Shown here piece by piece: positions 56,354 through 64,000 of a stretch of 64,000 nt of DNA. The position numbers and the translations under genes were made by a program. Each line of letters opens with the position of its first letter. Position 1 is the stretch's first letter. The notes beneath the pieces were generated by a model that saw only the letters and a list, made by a program, of their open reading frames with translations, was not told where the DNA came from and did no database searches. This DNA is from G963665925 sp963676345 (GTDB taxonomy: Bacteria; Bacillota; Clostridia; Peptostreptococcales; Acidaminobacteraceae), in assembly GCA_963676345.2 (NCBI GenBank), contig CAXXTS010000001.1:1054001-1118000 (forward strand). Reading direction: 5' to 3'.

Positions 56354-57112
56354 TTAACCAAATCGTCCTGTAATATAATCTTCTGTCTTTTGATTCACTG
56401 GGTTGCTAAATAATTTCGATGTACGGTCAAACTCAATGAGTTCACCCATCAGGAAAAATGCAGTATCATCAGATATACGCCCCGCCTGCTGCATTGAATG
56501 TGTAACAATTACGATAGTATAATCTTCTTTCAACTGCGCTGCCAACTCTTCAATTTTAAGCGTTGCAATCGGGTCAAGGGCTGATGTCGGCTCGTCCATT
56601 AAAAGTACTTCAGGCTCTACCGCTAGAGCTCTAGCAATACAAAGTCTCTGTTGCTGTCCACCGGACATGCCCAGTGCGTTATTCTTCAACCTGTCTTTAA
56701 CTTCATCCCAAATTGCCGCTTGGCGCAGACTTCGCTCGACAATTTCGTCTAGCTCTGCCTTTTTACGAACGCCATGAGCCTTAGGACCATATGCAACATT
56801 GTCATAAATACTCATCGGGAATGGATTTGGCTTTTGAAAAACCATGCCAACACGTCTTCTTAAGTTAATTACATCAACGTTGTTGTATATGTCAATGCCA
56901 TCTAACTTAACTTCACCATCTATGCGTACACCTTCAACTAAGTCATTCATTCTGTTAAGCGTCTTAAGAAAAGTAGACTTTCCACACCCGGATGGACCAA
57001 TAAATGCTGTAATGCCATTTGCTTTGATATCCATATTGATATTTTTTAGTGCATTAAAATTGTCATAATAAAAATCTAAATCTTTAATGCTGAATTTCGG
57101 TGTTGTACTCAT
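56354..57112 (-). CDS. pstB: phosphate ABC transporter ATPase PstB
   Basis: A 252-residue ATPase. The Walker A box is GPSGCGKST, the signature MSGGQQQRLCIARALA and the Walker B box VLLMDEPTSALDP, with the switch His in VTHSMQQA. It drives phosphate import through PstC and PstA. GAGGTGA precedes ATG 57112. It is separated from pstA by a chemoreceptor gene, an unusual order. Confidence 0.97.
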   Translation of the reverse strand: MSTTPKFSIKDLDFYYDNFNALKNINMDIKANGITAFIGPSGCGKSTFLKTLNRMNDLVEGVRIDGEVKLDGIDIYNNVDVINLRRRVGMVFQKPNPFPMSIYDNVAYGPKAHGVRKKAELDEIVERSLRQAAIWDEVKDRLKNNALGMSGGQQQRLCIARALAVEPEVLLMDEPTSALDPIATLKIEELAAQLKEDYTIVIVTHSMQQAGRISDDTAFFLMGELIEFDRTSKLFSNPVNQKTEDYITGRFG

Positions 57113-57153
57113 ATTCTCACCTCTATAATCTATTCCTGTTCATATTTGCAAAG

Positions 57154-59571
57154 TTAGAATTTAAACTTGCTCACTTCACTTTTCAATTTGGACGAAAGCG
57201 CGTCCAGATTTTCGCTCGACTTTGTGAGCGCTTTTGAAATTTCAGTTTGAGTTTCTATGGTTATGGAAACCGTTGAAGATGCATTTGCATTTTGCGTACT
57301 CACGGATGACAGGGATACAATTTCATCTTCAACTTTCTTTCGCATATTGTCTATGTTCTGCTGGTATTCATCAAGTTTCAGAATGAGCGCACTTGTTTGC
57401 TTCATTGCATTATTGATTTCCATGTATTTATCTTTCGTCTCATGAACGCTATCCATTTGAATTTTAGATACATCTACCAGTTTATCTATACCATTTTCAA
57501 CATTCCTGTTGTCACTGCGCATTTGCATGATAATCCCATTAATATCATTGCTGTAATCTCTCGATTGATGTGCAAGCTTTCTGATTTCATCAGATACGAC
57601 TGCAAATCCCAGACCGTGCTCTCCCGCTCTTGCTGCTTCTATAGACGCATTCAGGGCCAAGAGATTGGTTCTTTGTGCAATCTCCATTATAAGATTGGTC
57701 ACATTTTCAATGCGTTTAAAGCTCTCATGGGATTTCACAACTGCATCGTGCAGCTCATTGTTTGTCATCATTGTCTGTTCATTAACTTTTTCAAGTGTAT
57801 TAACGATCTCAAGGCCAGAATCAATAATCTGATCGACTTCAGTCATGTATGATATTACAGATTTAAGCTCCCGCTGATTTGTCGCAAGCACGCGGTTTAG
57901 CTCCGATGTATTCTCAAGTGCAATTTCTGTACTCTTTGCCTGATCTTCGCTGCCCTGGGCAATTTCCTGCACTGTGACTTCAACGCCTTTAGACATCTCA
58001 AATGACTGCACTGCATTTTCATGAAGCGCAGCGGAAGCATCTACTACCTTTTCTGCAGAAGTATCCACTTCCTTTAATAGAAGAACCAAGTTGTCTACAA
58101 TGTTTAGTACTTCACGTTGTAAGTCGCCAATTTCATCTTTACGATTTTCATCTTTTAAGTCTGTATCACGCACATTCAGCTTGTAATTTGAAATTCTATG
58201 GACGACTTGAATGATTCTATTTATCGGATTGCTTATAGAGCGTGAAATCACTATTGCCAGCCCCATTGCACCTGCCATGACCATGACTGCAATAAAGACG
58301 GTCATCTGTCTAAAGCCTTCAACGACTTTGAACGCTTCTTTTCTTTTAACTTCTGTTACAAGTCCAGCAAATGTATCTCCAACTTGTGTTACAGCTAGTG
58401 TACCCAAGACGTCTTCACCACTATAGTTTTTGTACTCGGTAGTTTCATTAAAGGATATGTCACCTTTTTCTACAGCCTCTTTTAGCTTACGTGACGCCTC
58501 GGTGTCGATGGTTTCAATTAGGGCTGCCTTTTCGTTAAGTGGTGGTAAGATTGTATTTGTAAGGAGCATACCGTCTGCGTTAATTAGGTATGTGTCTCCA
58601 TTTTCAGATACTTCGCTGATGCCTTTGTGAACCAGCTGATTTAGAGCATTCTGGTTTAAAACCATATTTAGAGTACCGATAGGACTTGTATCATTTGCTG
58701 TCTCATACGAGTATACTGGTGTTGATAAAACGAGAATATTATCATCAATGAAACTGTTTCTAAATAGGTCTGACCAGTTTTGCTCACCCTTCATAGCTTT
58801 ATCGACAAATGCATTTGAGAAGACCAGCGGTGAAAGATCTAGCTTATTGTAATTTAAGCTATAAATGACCTCTTTATACTTATTCGTTAGAAATATGTCT
58901 GTAAACGCATATTCTTCTACAGGCTTTTCAAGCAGGTCTTTAAAATCCTTTTCTATCTGCTGGGTTTCCCTTTGATCTGCATCGAACGCATTCAAACGTT
59001 CAAGGCCATGGCTCACATTGCTTGATGTCGTCAAGATTTTAGCATCTATTTCTCTTGAACTGAAATATTGATTGATACGATCTTGCGTCATGCTGATATA
59101 GAGTTGATTTTTGGAGTAAACGCCTTCTTCAATCAAATCCACCGAATTCGACATGTTGTACATGGTTAAAAAGCAAATCGGTATGAGACTGATCGCCACT
59201 GCCATAAAAACCAGTTTGGTCCGCAGTCTCAAATTGCTGAATCTAAAATCCAACGAACCCATTTTTACCTTGCCAAATACTCTGTTCGCTTTATTTAAAA
59301 TTATCGTTTTAACCAGTGATTTCTTTAAATCTGTATCTGTACTTACTGAACTTTCTGAAACGCTTTCTAATGAATTTTCATCTGACATTTCAGCTTTTCT
59401 TACGTCTATATAAGCTTCCGTATTCAATTCTTCTACTGTTTGTTTCTGGTTATTGGTTGTTGTGTGTCTTGTTTTTTGATTGTTACGGCTATTTTTCCTA
59501 AAAGACAGCTTTCTCATAAGACCTTTAATCGAATGCTCTCTTTTCTTTTCTAGCTTACTAGACAACTCCAT
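57154..59571 (-). CDS. methyl-accepting chemotaxis protein inside the pst operon
   Basis: An 805-residue receptor. A hydrophilic cytoplasmic N-terminus of about 118 residues, rich in Asn, Thr and Ser, precedes membrane segment 1 (119-140). A dCache-like extracellular domain (about 145-420), membrane segment 2 (422-444), HAMP (445-500) and a long coiled-coil signalling domain follow, with the tip QRTNLLALNASIEAARAGEHG near residue 665. GGAGG before ATG 59571 supports the long N-terminus. It lies 45 bases after pstA and 41 before pstB, so it shares the phosphate-controlled transcript. It may sense phosphate or starvation. Confidence 0.93.
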   Translation of the reverse strand: MELSSKLEKKREHSIKGLMRKLSFRKNSRNNQKTRHTTTNNQKQTVEELNTEAYIDVRKAEMSDENSLESVSESSVSTDTDLKKSLVKTIILNKANRVFGKVKMGSLDFRFSNLRLRTKLVFMAVAISLIPICFLTMYNMSNSVDLIEEGVYSKNQLYISMTQDRINQYFSSREIDAKILTTSSNVSHGLERLNAFDADQRETQQIEKDFKDLLEKPVEEYAFTDIFLTNKYKEVIYSLNYNKLDLSPLVFSNAFVDKAMKGEQNWSDLFRNSFIDDNILVLSTPVYSYETANDTSPIGTLNMVLNQNALNQLVHKGISEVSENGDTYLINADGMLLTNTILPPLNEKAALIETIDTEASRKLKEAVEKGDISFNETTEYKNYSGEDVLGTLAVTQVGDTFAGLVTEVKRKEAFKVVEGFRQMTVFIAVMVMAGAMGLAIVISRSISNPINRIIQVVHRISNYKLNVRDTDLKDENRKDEIGDLQREVLNIVDNLVLLLKEVDTSAEKVVDASAALHENAVQSFEMSKGVEVTVQEIAQGSEDQAKSTEIALENTSELNRVLATNQRELKSVISYMTEVDQIIDSGLEIVNTLEKVNEQTMMTNNELHDAVVKSHESFKRIENVTNLIMEIAQRTNLLALNASIEAARAGEHGLGFAVVSDEIRKLAHQSRDYSNDINGIIMQMRSDNRNVENGIDKLVDVSKIQMDSVHETKDKYMEINNAMKQTSALILKLDEYQQNIDNMRKKVEDEIVSLSSVSTQNANASSTVSITIETQTEISKALTKSSENLDALSSKLKSEVSKFKF

Positions 59572-59616
59572 AGCTATGCCTCCATTAAATACAAGTACAT
59601 GTGATTTCTATAAGAA

Positions 59617-60558
59617 TTAAAATCTTCTTTGAAATTTGCTACGTATAAGAATTGCTACTGAATTCAGAAGAAATAATACTGTAAGTAGAACCACAATGGT
59701 CGCTGCAGCCAAATTAGCATATTCAGCTGTGAGAACTGTGTCCAGTGTCCAGTAGTATATCTGAATCGGTAGTGCTGTAAAATCGTCCATAAAGCTTTCA
59801 GGTGTTTTTAAAATGAGTGTAGGTATGCCAAGTACAACGAGCGGAGCTGTTTCACCAATTGCTCTTGATAAGGCAAGAATTGATCCTGTCATAATGCCTG
59901 GTATTGCAGATGGCAAAACCACCTTTCTAACCGTTGTCCATTTAGTAGCACCCAGTCCGTATGAAGCCTCTCTCAAATAATTAGGTACGGCTTTTATTGC
60001 TTCTTGACTTGCAACAACCACATTGGGTAGAACAAGTAACGATAGTGTTAGACCGCCCGCTAATATGCTTGAACCAAGACCAAATAGCCGTCCGAAAACG
60101 GTCAAGCCCAAAAGGCCAAATATAACTGAAGGCACGCCTGCTAAATTGGAGATATTCACACTGATGAGTCCATGGAGCATTCCTTTTTTAGAATACTCTT
60201 CAAGGTATATTGCGGTTGCAACTCCAATAAGAAGTGTCACTGGTGCAACAACAACCATTAGCATGCCTGTGCCAATAATAACACTCTTGATTCCTGCGCG
60301 AATTGGATTAATTGATAAACGTCCAGTTAGAAACTGTATGTCAAGCCATCCAATACTCGTTGAAATAGTTTCGTATAATAGCAGGCCTAGAACAAACATA
60401 ATAAAGACAATTATGATTGAAAAAATACCTTGTGCTACTACATTGTATAGTCTACGTTTGCGGATACGCTTTACAGCTGCATCCGGGTCAATATATTTTT
60501 TATTAATATCCATCTTTTTCATATAGTCATTATTAAGAGTATTTGAAGCATTCTCCAT
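59617..60558 (-). CDS. pstA: phosphate ABC transporter permease PstA
   Basis: A 313-residue permease with six membrane segments and the PstA core (NISNLAGVPSVIFGLLGL, REASYGLGATKWTTVRKVVLP, GSILALSRAIGETAPLVV). The N-terminal 35 residues are a charged cytoplasmic tail. It starts two bases after the pstC stop, with AAGGGAG inside pstC. It forms the channel with PstC. Confidence 0.96.
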   Translation of the reverse strand: MENASNTLNNDYMKKMDINKKYIDPDAAVKRIRKRRLYNVVAQGIFSIIIVFIMFVLGLLLYETISTSIGWLDIQFLTGRLSINPIRAGIKSVIIGTGMLMVVVAPVTLLIGVATAIYLEEYSKKGMLHGLISVNISNLAGVPSVIFGLLGLTVFGRLFGLGSSILAGGLTLSLLVLPNVVVASQEAIKAVPNYLREASYGLGATKWTTVRKVVLPSAIPGIMTGSILALSRAIGETAPLVVLGIPTLILKTPESFMDDFTALPIQIYYWTLDTVLTAEYANLAAATIVVLLTVLFLLNSVAILIRSKFQRRF

Positions 60559-60560
60559 TC

Positions 60561-61466
60561 TTAATACTCCCTTCTATACTTTTTGGTGATATATTTTGCA
60601 AATAGGTTTGTTGCCAGCGTGAATATGAACAGAATCAGACCTACAGCATATAAACTGTAATAACCCACTGTTCCACTACCAGCATCACCGCTCGTAAATT
60701 CAACAATATATGCAGTCATTGTCTGCATTGGCATGGTGATATCCATAGTAAATTTTTTTGCACTTCCGCTTGCAATCGTAACAATCATGGTTTCACCAAT
60801 CGCTCTTGAGATGGCAAGTACAAATGCCGCTACGATACCTGAAATTGCTGCAGGTAAAATGACTTTTGATGCAACTTCAAGTTTTGTAGAACCCAGCCCG
60901 TATGCACCTTGTCTAATGGAATCTGGTACAGCACTCATAGCATCTTCTGATAATGATGTCACAATAGGGATAATCATTATTCCCATAACAATCCCGGGAG
61001 AAAGTGCATTTTTTGCGCCTAAATTTGGAATCAGCTTCATTAAAATTGGTGTGACCGTATTATAAGCAAAGAAACCGTAAACAATAGTCGGTATACCTGC
61101 TAATACTTCAATAATGGGTTTAATGACACGTCTCTTATTTGGTGTCATAAACTCACTGAGGAACATTGCAGAGGCAATTCCCAGCGGGGCTGCAACAAGC
61201 ATGGCTATAATGGATGTAACAATTGTTCCCATAATAAGCGGCAAAAATCCAAACGAAGGATTTTTGGCTCTAAGCGGCTCCAGCTTCGTGCTAAAAACTT
61301 CACTTAAAGGCACTTGAGCGAAGAAATGCGATGCATCTACAACCAAGGTGGTCACAATTCCAATGGAAGTCAAAACTGAAACTGATGCAATGATAAAAAG
61401 AAGGGTTGGAATAAGCTTCTCTATATCAAATCGTTTTTTTTGTTTGCTAATATTATAATCAGTCAT
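60561..61466 (-). CDS. pstC: phosphate ABC transporter permease PstC
   Basis: A 301-residue permease with six membrane segments and typical motifs (EVLAGIPTIVYGFFAY, RQGAYGLGSTKLEVASKVILP, AISRAIGETMIV). GGAG lies seven bases before ATG 61466. It is separated from pstS by about 315 bases that carry a hairpin but no clear promoter. Confidence 0.96.
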   Translation of the reverse strand: MTDYNISKQKKRFDIEKLIPTLLFIIASVSVLTSIGIVTTLVVDASHFFAQVPLSEVFSTKLEPLRAKNPSFGFLPLIMGTIVTSIIAMLVAAPLGIASAMFLSEFMTPNKRRVIKPIIEVLAGIPTIVYGFFAYNTVTPILMKLIPNLGAKNALSPGIVMGIMIIPIVTSLSEDAMSAVPDSIRQGAYGLGSTKLEVASKVILPAAISGIVAAFVLAISRAIGETMIVTIASGSAKKFTMDITMPMQTMTAYIVEFTSGDAGSGTVGYYSLYAVGLILFIFTLATNLFAKYITKKYRREY

Positions 61467-61782
61467 ATGTGAACTCCATTCACCGTAATGTATTTCAGAT
61501 TACTCATTTGTCTAATAATATGTTTCAATCCAATAGTCCTATTCAAACTGACTCAGAATCCCGTAATGATCCTTTATCGGCTAATTTCTCTTATTACTCA
61601 TCCATTAATTCTTGTATGTTTCATCAAAATACTTTTTTCATAATCCAATAGAATTTAATATTTGATGTTTATTTCTAATTTAGTTTTACACTTGCATTTT
61701 CACAGCATAGAGTTTTAAAGCGCATGAGACAAGGAGCAGTCGCCCCCTGTCTCACATTTATAGATATTTACGCTACTATTTC
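61467..61782. other. pstS-pstC intergenic region
   Basis: AT-rich DNA with one strong hairpin at 61725-61754 (TGAGACA/TGTCTCA with an inner AGGGGG/CTCCTT arm) just past pstS. It lacks a proper T run, so it may be an mRNA-stabilising or partial termination structure that favours pstS. No promoter or gene is convincing in the rest. Confidence 0.5.
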
Positions 61783-62793
61783 TTAGTTTAGGGCTTCAAG
61801 TTGAGCTTGATACTCAGCATACATAGCGTCTGGAAGAGGCGCGAATCCATTTTCACCGGCAAGTCTCTTAGCACCTTGCTCTGACACAACATACTTAGCA
61901 AAGTCAAGTACTTGTGGCTTGTCCATTGCGTAGTTTACGTTCAGGTATGTGAATACTGGACGTGTGAAACCAGCATAGTCTAAGTCGGTACCAATTGTCT
62001 CAAGACTTGGTTCAACTGGACCTTCTCCGAAATCAACCTTAACTGCTTGAAGCTTATCTGTATTTGATACGTAGTAACCGAATCCGAAGTATGCAATTGC
62101 ATTTTTGTCAGATGATACAAGGTCAACTAGAGTAGAGTACTCTTGTTGCAGGCTAGCTGATTCAACCATATCTTGTTCATCCAGAATTTTTTCGTAGAAA
62201 AATTCGTAAGTACCGTGGTTCTCATTTGGACCATAAAATTTGATTTCTTCATCTGGCCATTCAGGACGAATGTCTGACCATTTTGATACATTGCCTGAAG
62301 CTAGGTACATGTTCACGATTTCGTCACGTGTCATTTCCTTTGCCCATGTGTTGTCCTTGTTGATAACCATTGTAAGACCATCGTATGCAAGAACAAACTC
62401 GTATACATCTTCACCAAGCTTCATGCCTTTTTCTTCTAACTGTGCAACTTCTTTATCTTTAATTTTTCTTGATGCATCAGAGAAATCCGTCTCGCCAGGA
62501 ATGAATTTCTTAAATCCTGCAGATGAACCTGCTCGACCAACCTGTACTGAGACGTCTGGCTCTTCATTTACCATATACTCTTCTGCAATGTGTGCCATCA
62601 GTGGATAAACTGTACCTGATCCGTCAACGATAACTGCACCTTCAAGTGCTGTTTCCTCTGCTGCTTGAGTTGTCTCTGCTGGCTCAGCTGCTTTTTCAGC
62701 TTCTGCTGTGCCGCCTCCACAGCCTGCAAGAACACCCATCGTAAGGACTAGGATTAGTCCAAAGATCGTAAATTTTGATGTTAAAGTTCTCAT
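61783..62793 (-). CDS. pstS: phosphate-binding lipoprotein PstS
   Basis: A 336-residue extracellular binding protein. The signal peptide ends in an LAGC lipobox with Cys25 lipidated, followed by an Ala/Glu-rich linker. The mature fold has the phosphate loop VDGSGTVYPLMAHIAEEY, VGRAGSSAGFKKFIPGETDF and GPNENHGTYEFFYEKIL. It is the first gene of the operon behind a PHO box. Confidence 0.95.
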   Translation of the reverse strand: MRTLTSKFTIFGLILVLTMGVLAGCGGGTAEAEKAAEPAETTQAAEETALEGAVIVDGSGTVYPLMAHIAEEYMVNEEPDVSVQVGRAGSSAGFKKFIPGETDFSDASRKIKDKEVAQLEEKGMKLGEDVYEFVLAYDGLTMVINKDNTWAKEMTRDEIVNMYLASGNVSKWSDIRPEWPDEEIKFYGPNENHGTYEFFYEKILDEQDMVESASLQQEYSTLVDLVSSDKNAIAYFGFGYYVSNTDKLQAVKVDFGEGPVEPSLETIGTDLDYAGFTRPVFTYLNVNYAMDKPQVLDFAKYVVSEQGAKRLAGENGFAPLPDAMYAEYQAQLEALN

Positions 62794-62853
62794 TTTTAGT
62801 ATCCCCTTCCAAAGTTTTGTCTAAATTTCGTTTTAGTTGTTACTGCCAAAGTC

Positions 62854-62918
62854 ATTATAGCAACGATACTTTGGTCATGTGTTTAGACACCGTAAAGCTT
62901 ATGTAAAGGGAATGTTAA
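62854..62918 (-). promoter_or_regulatory. PHO box and promoter of the pst operon
   Basis: Four hexamers TTAACA, TTTACA, TTTACG and TAAACA (62918 down to 62880) recur every 11 bp on the minus strand, fitting the TTHAYA direct repeats bound by PhoP in Firmicutes. A TATAAT (62854-62859) lies 20 bp downstream with no separate -35 box, as usual for PhoP-activated promoters. The whole operon should be induced by phosphate shortage. Confidence 0.85.
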
Positions 62919-62940
62919 GTAGTTCTGAAAACATGTCTGT

Positions 62941-63975
62941 CTACTTATTAATAAGGTATGCTACCGTCAGTTCAATAGTTGCCTTTAAACCATCTATATG
63001 TGTTCTTTCAAATGAATGAGAGGCATCCACACCTGGTCCGATGAGTCCATGACAGATATCATATCCAGCTGAAAGCATGGCCGATGCATCCGATCTGTAA
63101 TATGGATAAACGTCAACGACATAGTCAATATTCTCATCTTTAGCAAGCTGCTCAAGTTTCTTGCGCAGTTTCAAGTCATAGGGCCCTGAAGAGTCTTTCG
63201 CACATATTGTAACTTTGTGTTCATGCGACATTTGCCCCTCTCCTGGTGCAGCCATATCCACTGCGATAAACTCAAATGTCTCAGGGGTTATTGCATAATT
63301 TGCACCGTGGCCTACTTCTTCATAATTGCTGATGAAAAAATGGGTTGTATATGTAAGGTCTTGTTCTTTTTCAATTATAGTGCGTACCGCGCCTAACAAG
63401 CATGCTACACTGGCCTTGTCATCAAGGTGTCTTGATTTTACATATCCGGTCTCAGTCACTTTTGTTCTTGGATCAAGATACACAAAGTCCCCGACTTCAA
63501 GACCTAAATCACGCACATCTTGTTCACTCGATACCTGAGCATCAATACGCACTTCCATGGTGTTACTATCCCGCTTGTTTTCAGGACTCTTAATGCCATG
63601 TACATGGGCTGACGCTTTATTTGTCAGTATAGTGCCCGTTTGTAAGCTGCCATTTGATGCAACAATTTGACAGTACTCCCCTTCAACAGCATTCCAAGGA
63701 TAGCCCCCAATTTGTGTGAGCTTTACCCTTCCATTTGATTTGATCTCCTTAACCATTGCACCTAAGGTATCTATATGGGCCGAAACTACGCGGTGTTTGC
63801 TGTTGTCTTTTCCCTGCATGGTCGCTATCAGGCCCCCCTTATTGGTTATACGTGTCATTATGCCCATCTCTTCAAAATAACGTTTTACAAGCAGTACTGC
63901 CTTTTCAGTATCGCCCGACGGACTAGGTGTTTCCAGGATTTCTACGAGTTGTTTCATTAATAAATCTGTATTCAT
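62941..63975 (-). CDS. M42 family metallopeptidase (aminopeptidase)
   Basis: A 344-residue di-metal aminopeptidase. The metal ligands are visible: His67 and Asp69 in SAHIDTLGAMV, the shared Asp in SRHLDDKAS, Glu in NYEEVGHG, Asp in AVDMAAPG and His in DASHSFERTH. The family includes glutamyl aminopeptidase and so-called cellulase M proteins that form large tetrahedral shells. AAGGAG precedes ATG 63975. No terminator is seen between it and the pst promoter, so some read-through into pstS is possible. Confidence 0.93.
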   Translation of the reverse strand: MNTDLLMKQLVEILETPSPSGDTEKAVLLVKRYFEEMGIMTRITNKGGLIATMQGKDNSKHRVVSAHIDTLGAMVKEIKSNGRVKLTQIGGYPWNAVEGEYCQIVASNGSLQTGTILTNKASAHVHGIKSPENKRDSNTMEVRIDAQVSSEQDVRDLGLEVGDFVYLDPRTKVTETGYVKSRHLDDKASVACLLGAVRTIIEKEQDLTYTTHFFISNYEEVGHGANYAITPETFEFIAVDMAAPGEGQMSHEHKVTICAKDSSGPYDLKLRKKLEQLAKDENIDYVVDVYPYYRSDASAMLSAGYDICHGLIGPGVDASHSFERTHIDGLKATIELTVAYLINK

Positions 63976-64000
63976 GGTTTTTCCACTCCTTATTAAAATG

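Overview
This window looks like a chromosomal segment of a low-to-moderate GC, Gram-positive Clostridia-type Firmicute. The signs are strong AGGAGG-type ribosome sites, YesM/YesN two-component proteins, Lpl/YtcP-type ABC permeases, Bacillus-type SpeA, lipoproteins with LAGC lipoboxes, a PhoP-type PHO box, and an rRNA operon followed by a long tRNA array. The genus cannot be fixed from sequence reading alone; a Fusibacter/Acidaminobacter-like organism is only a guess.

Layout. 0-5 kb: the start of a Phd/YefM-type antitoxin cut by the left edge, a small hypothetical, a PAS-PAS-GAF-GGDEF protein, YebC and a MATE pump. 5-17 kb, minus strand: a sugar module. It has two ABC permeases, a solute-binding lipoprotein, a YesL protein, a GH1 enzyme with the 6-phospho-glycoside motif and a ROK kinase. 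Upstream lies a sensor operon of anchored solute-binding protein, YesM-type kinase and YesN-type regulator. 17-21 kb: spermidine operon speD-speE-speB-speA. 21-36 kb: nadE, a CoA-binding protein, YigZ, HflX, a large class A PBP, a chemoreceptor-like protein, two HD-GYP-like paralogues that both lack the metal-binding His, cysteine desulfurase plus ThiI, and a YprB-like exonuclease.

36.8-44.3 kb: one minus-strand rrn operon (16S-23S-5S) followed by 17 tRNAs, with a recognisable promoter, processing stems and terminator. 44.5-51 kb: a small membrane protein, an intact ISL3-type insertion sequence with an 8-bp target duplication, and a divergent type IIA topoisomerase pair. The IS lies in the loop of what was the topoisomerase operon's terminator. 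51-55.5 kb: a CMD-family protein, then an ACT regulator with hom-thrB-lysC. 55.6-64 kb: a PHO-box-controlled pstS-pstC-pstA-[chemoreceptor]-pstB-phoU operon and an M42 aminopeptidase.

How the genes work together. The sugar module probably senses a carbohydrate through an extracellular binding protein coupled to YesMN, imports it by ABC transporter, phosphorylates it with the ROK kinase and splits it with the 6-phospho-beta-glycosidase. The spe genes form a full arginine-to-spermidine route. The pst operon couples phosphate uptake to a chemoreceptor. The ACT-hom-thrB-lysC cluster feeds threonine synthesis. Noncoding structure is rich around nadE and in the rrn/tRNA spacers, where degenerate hairpin repeats recur.
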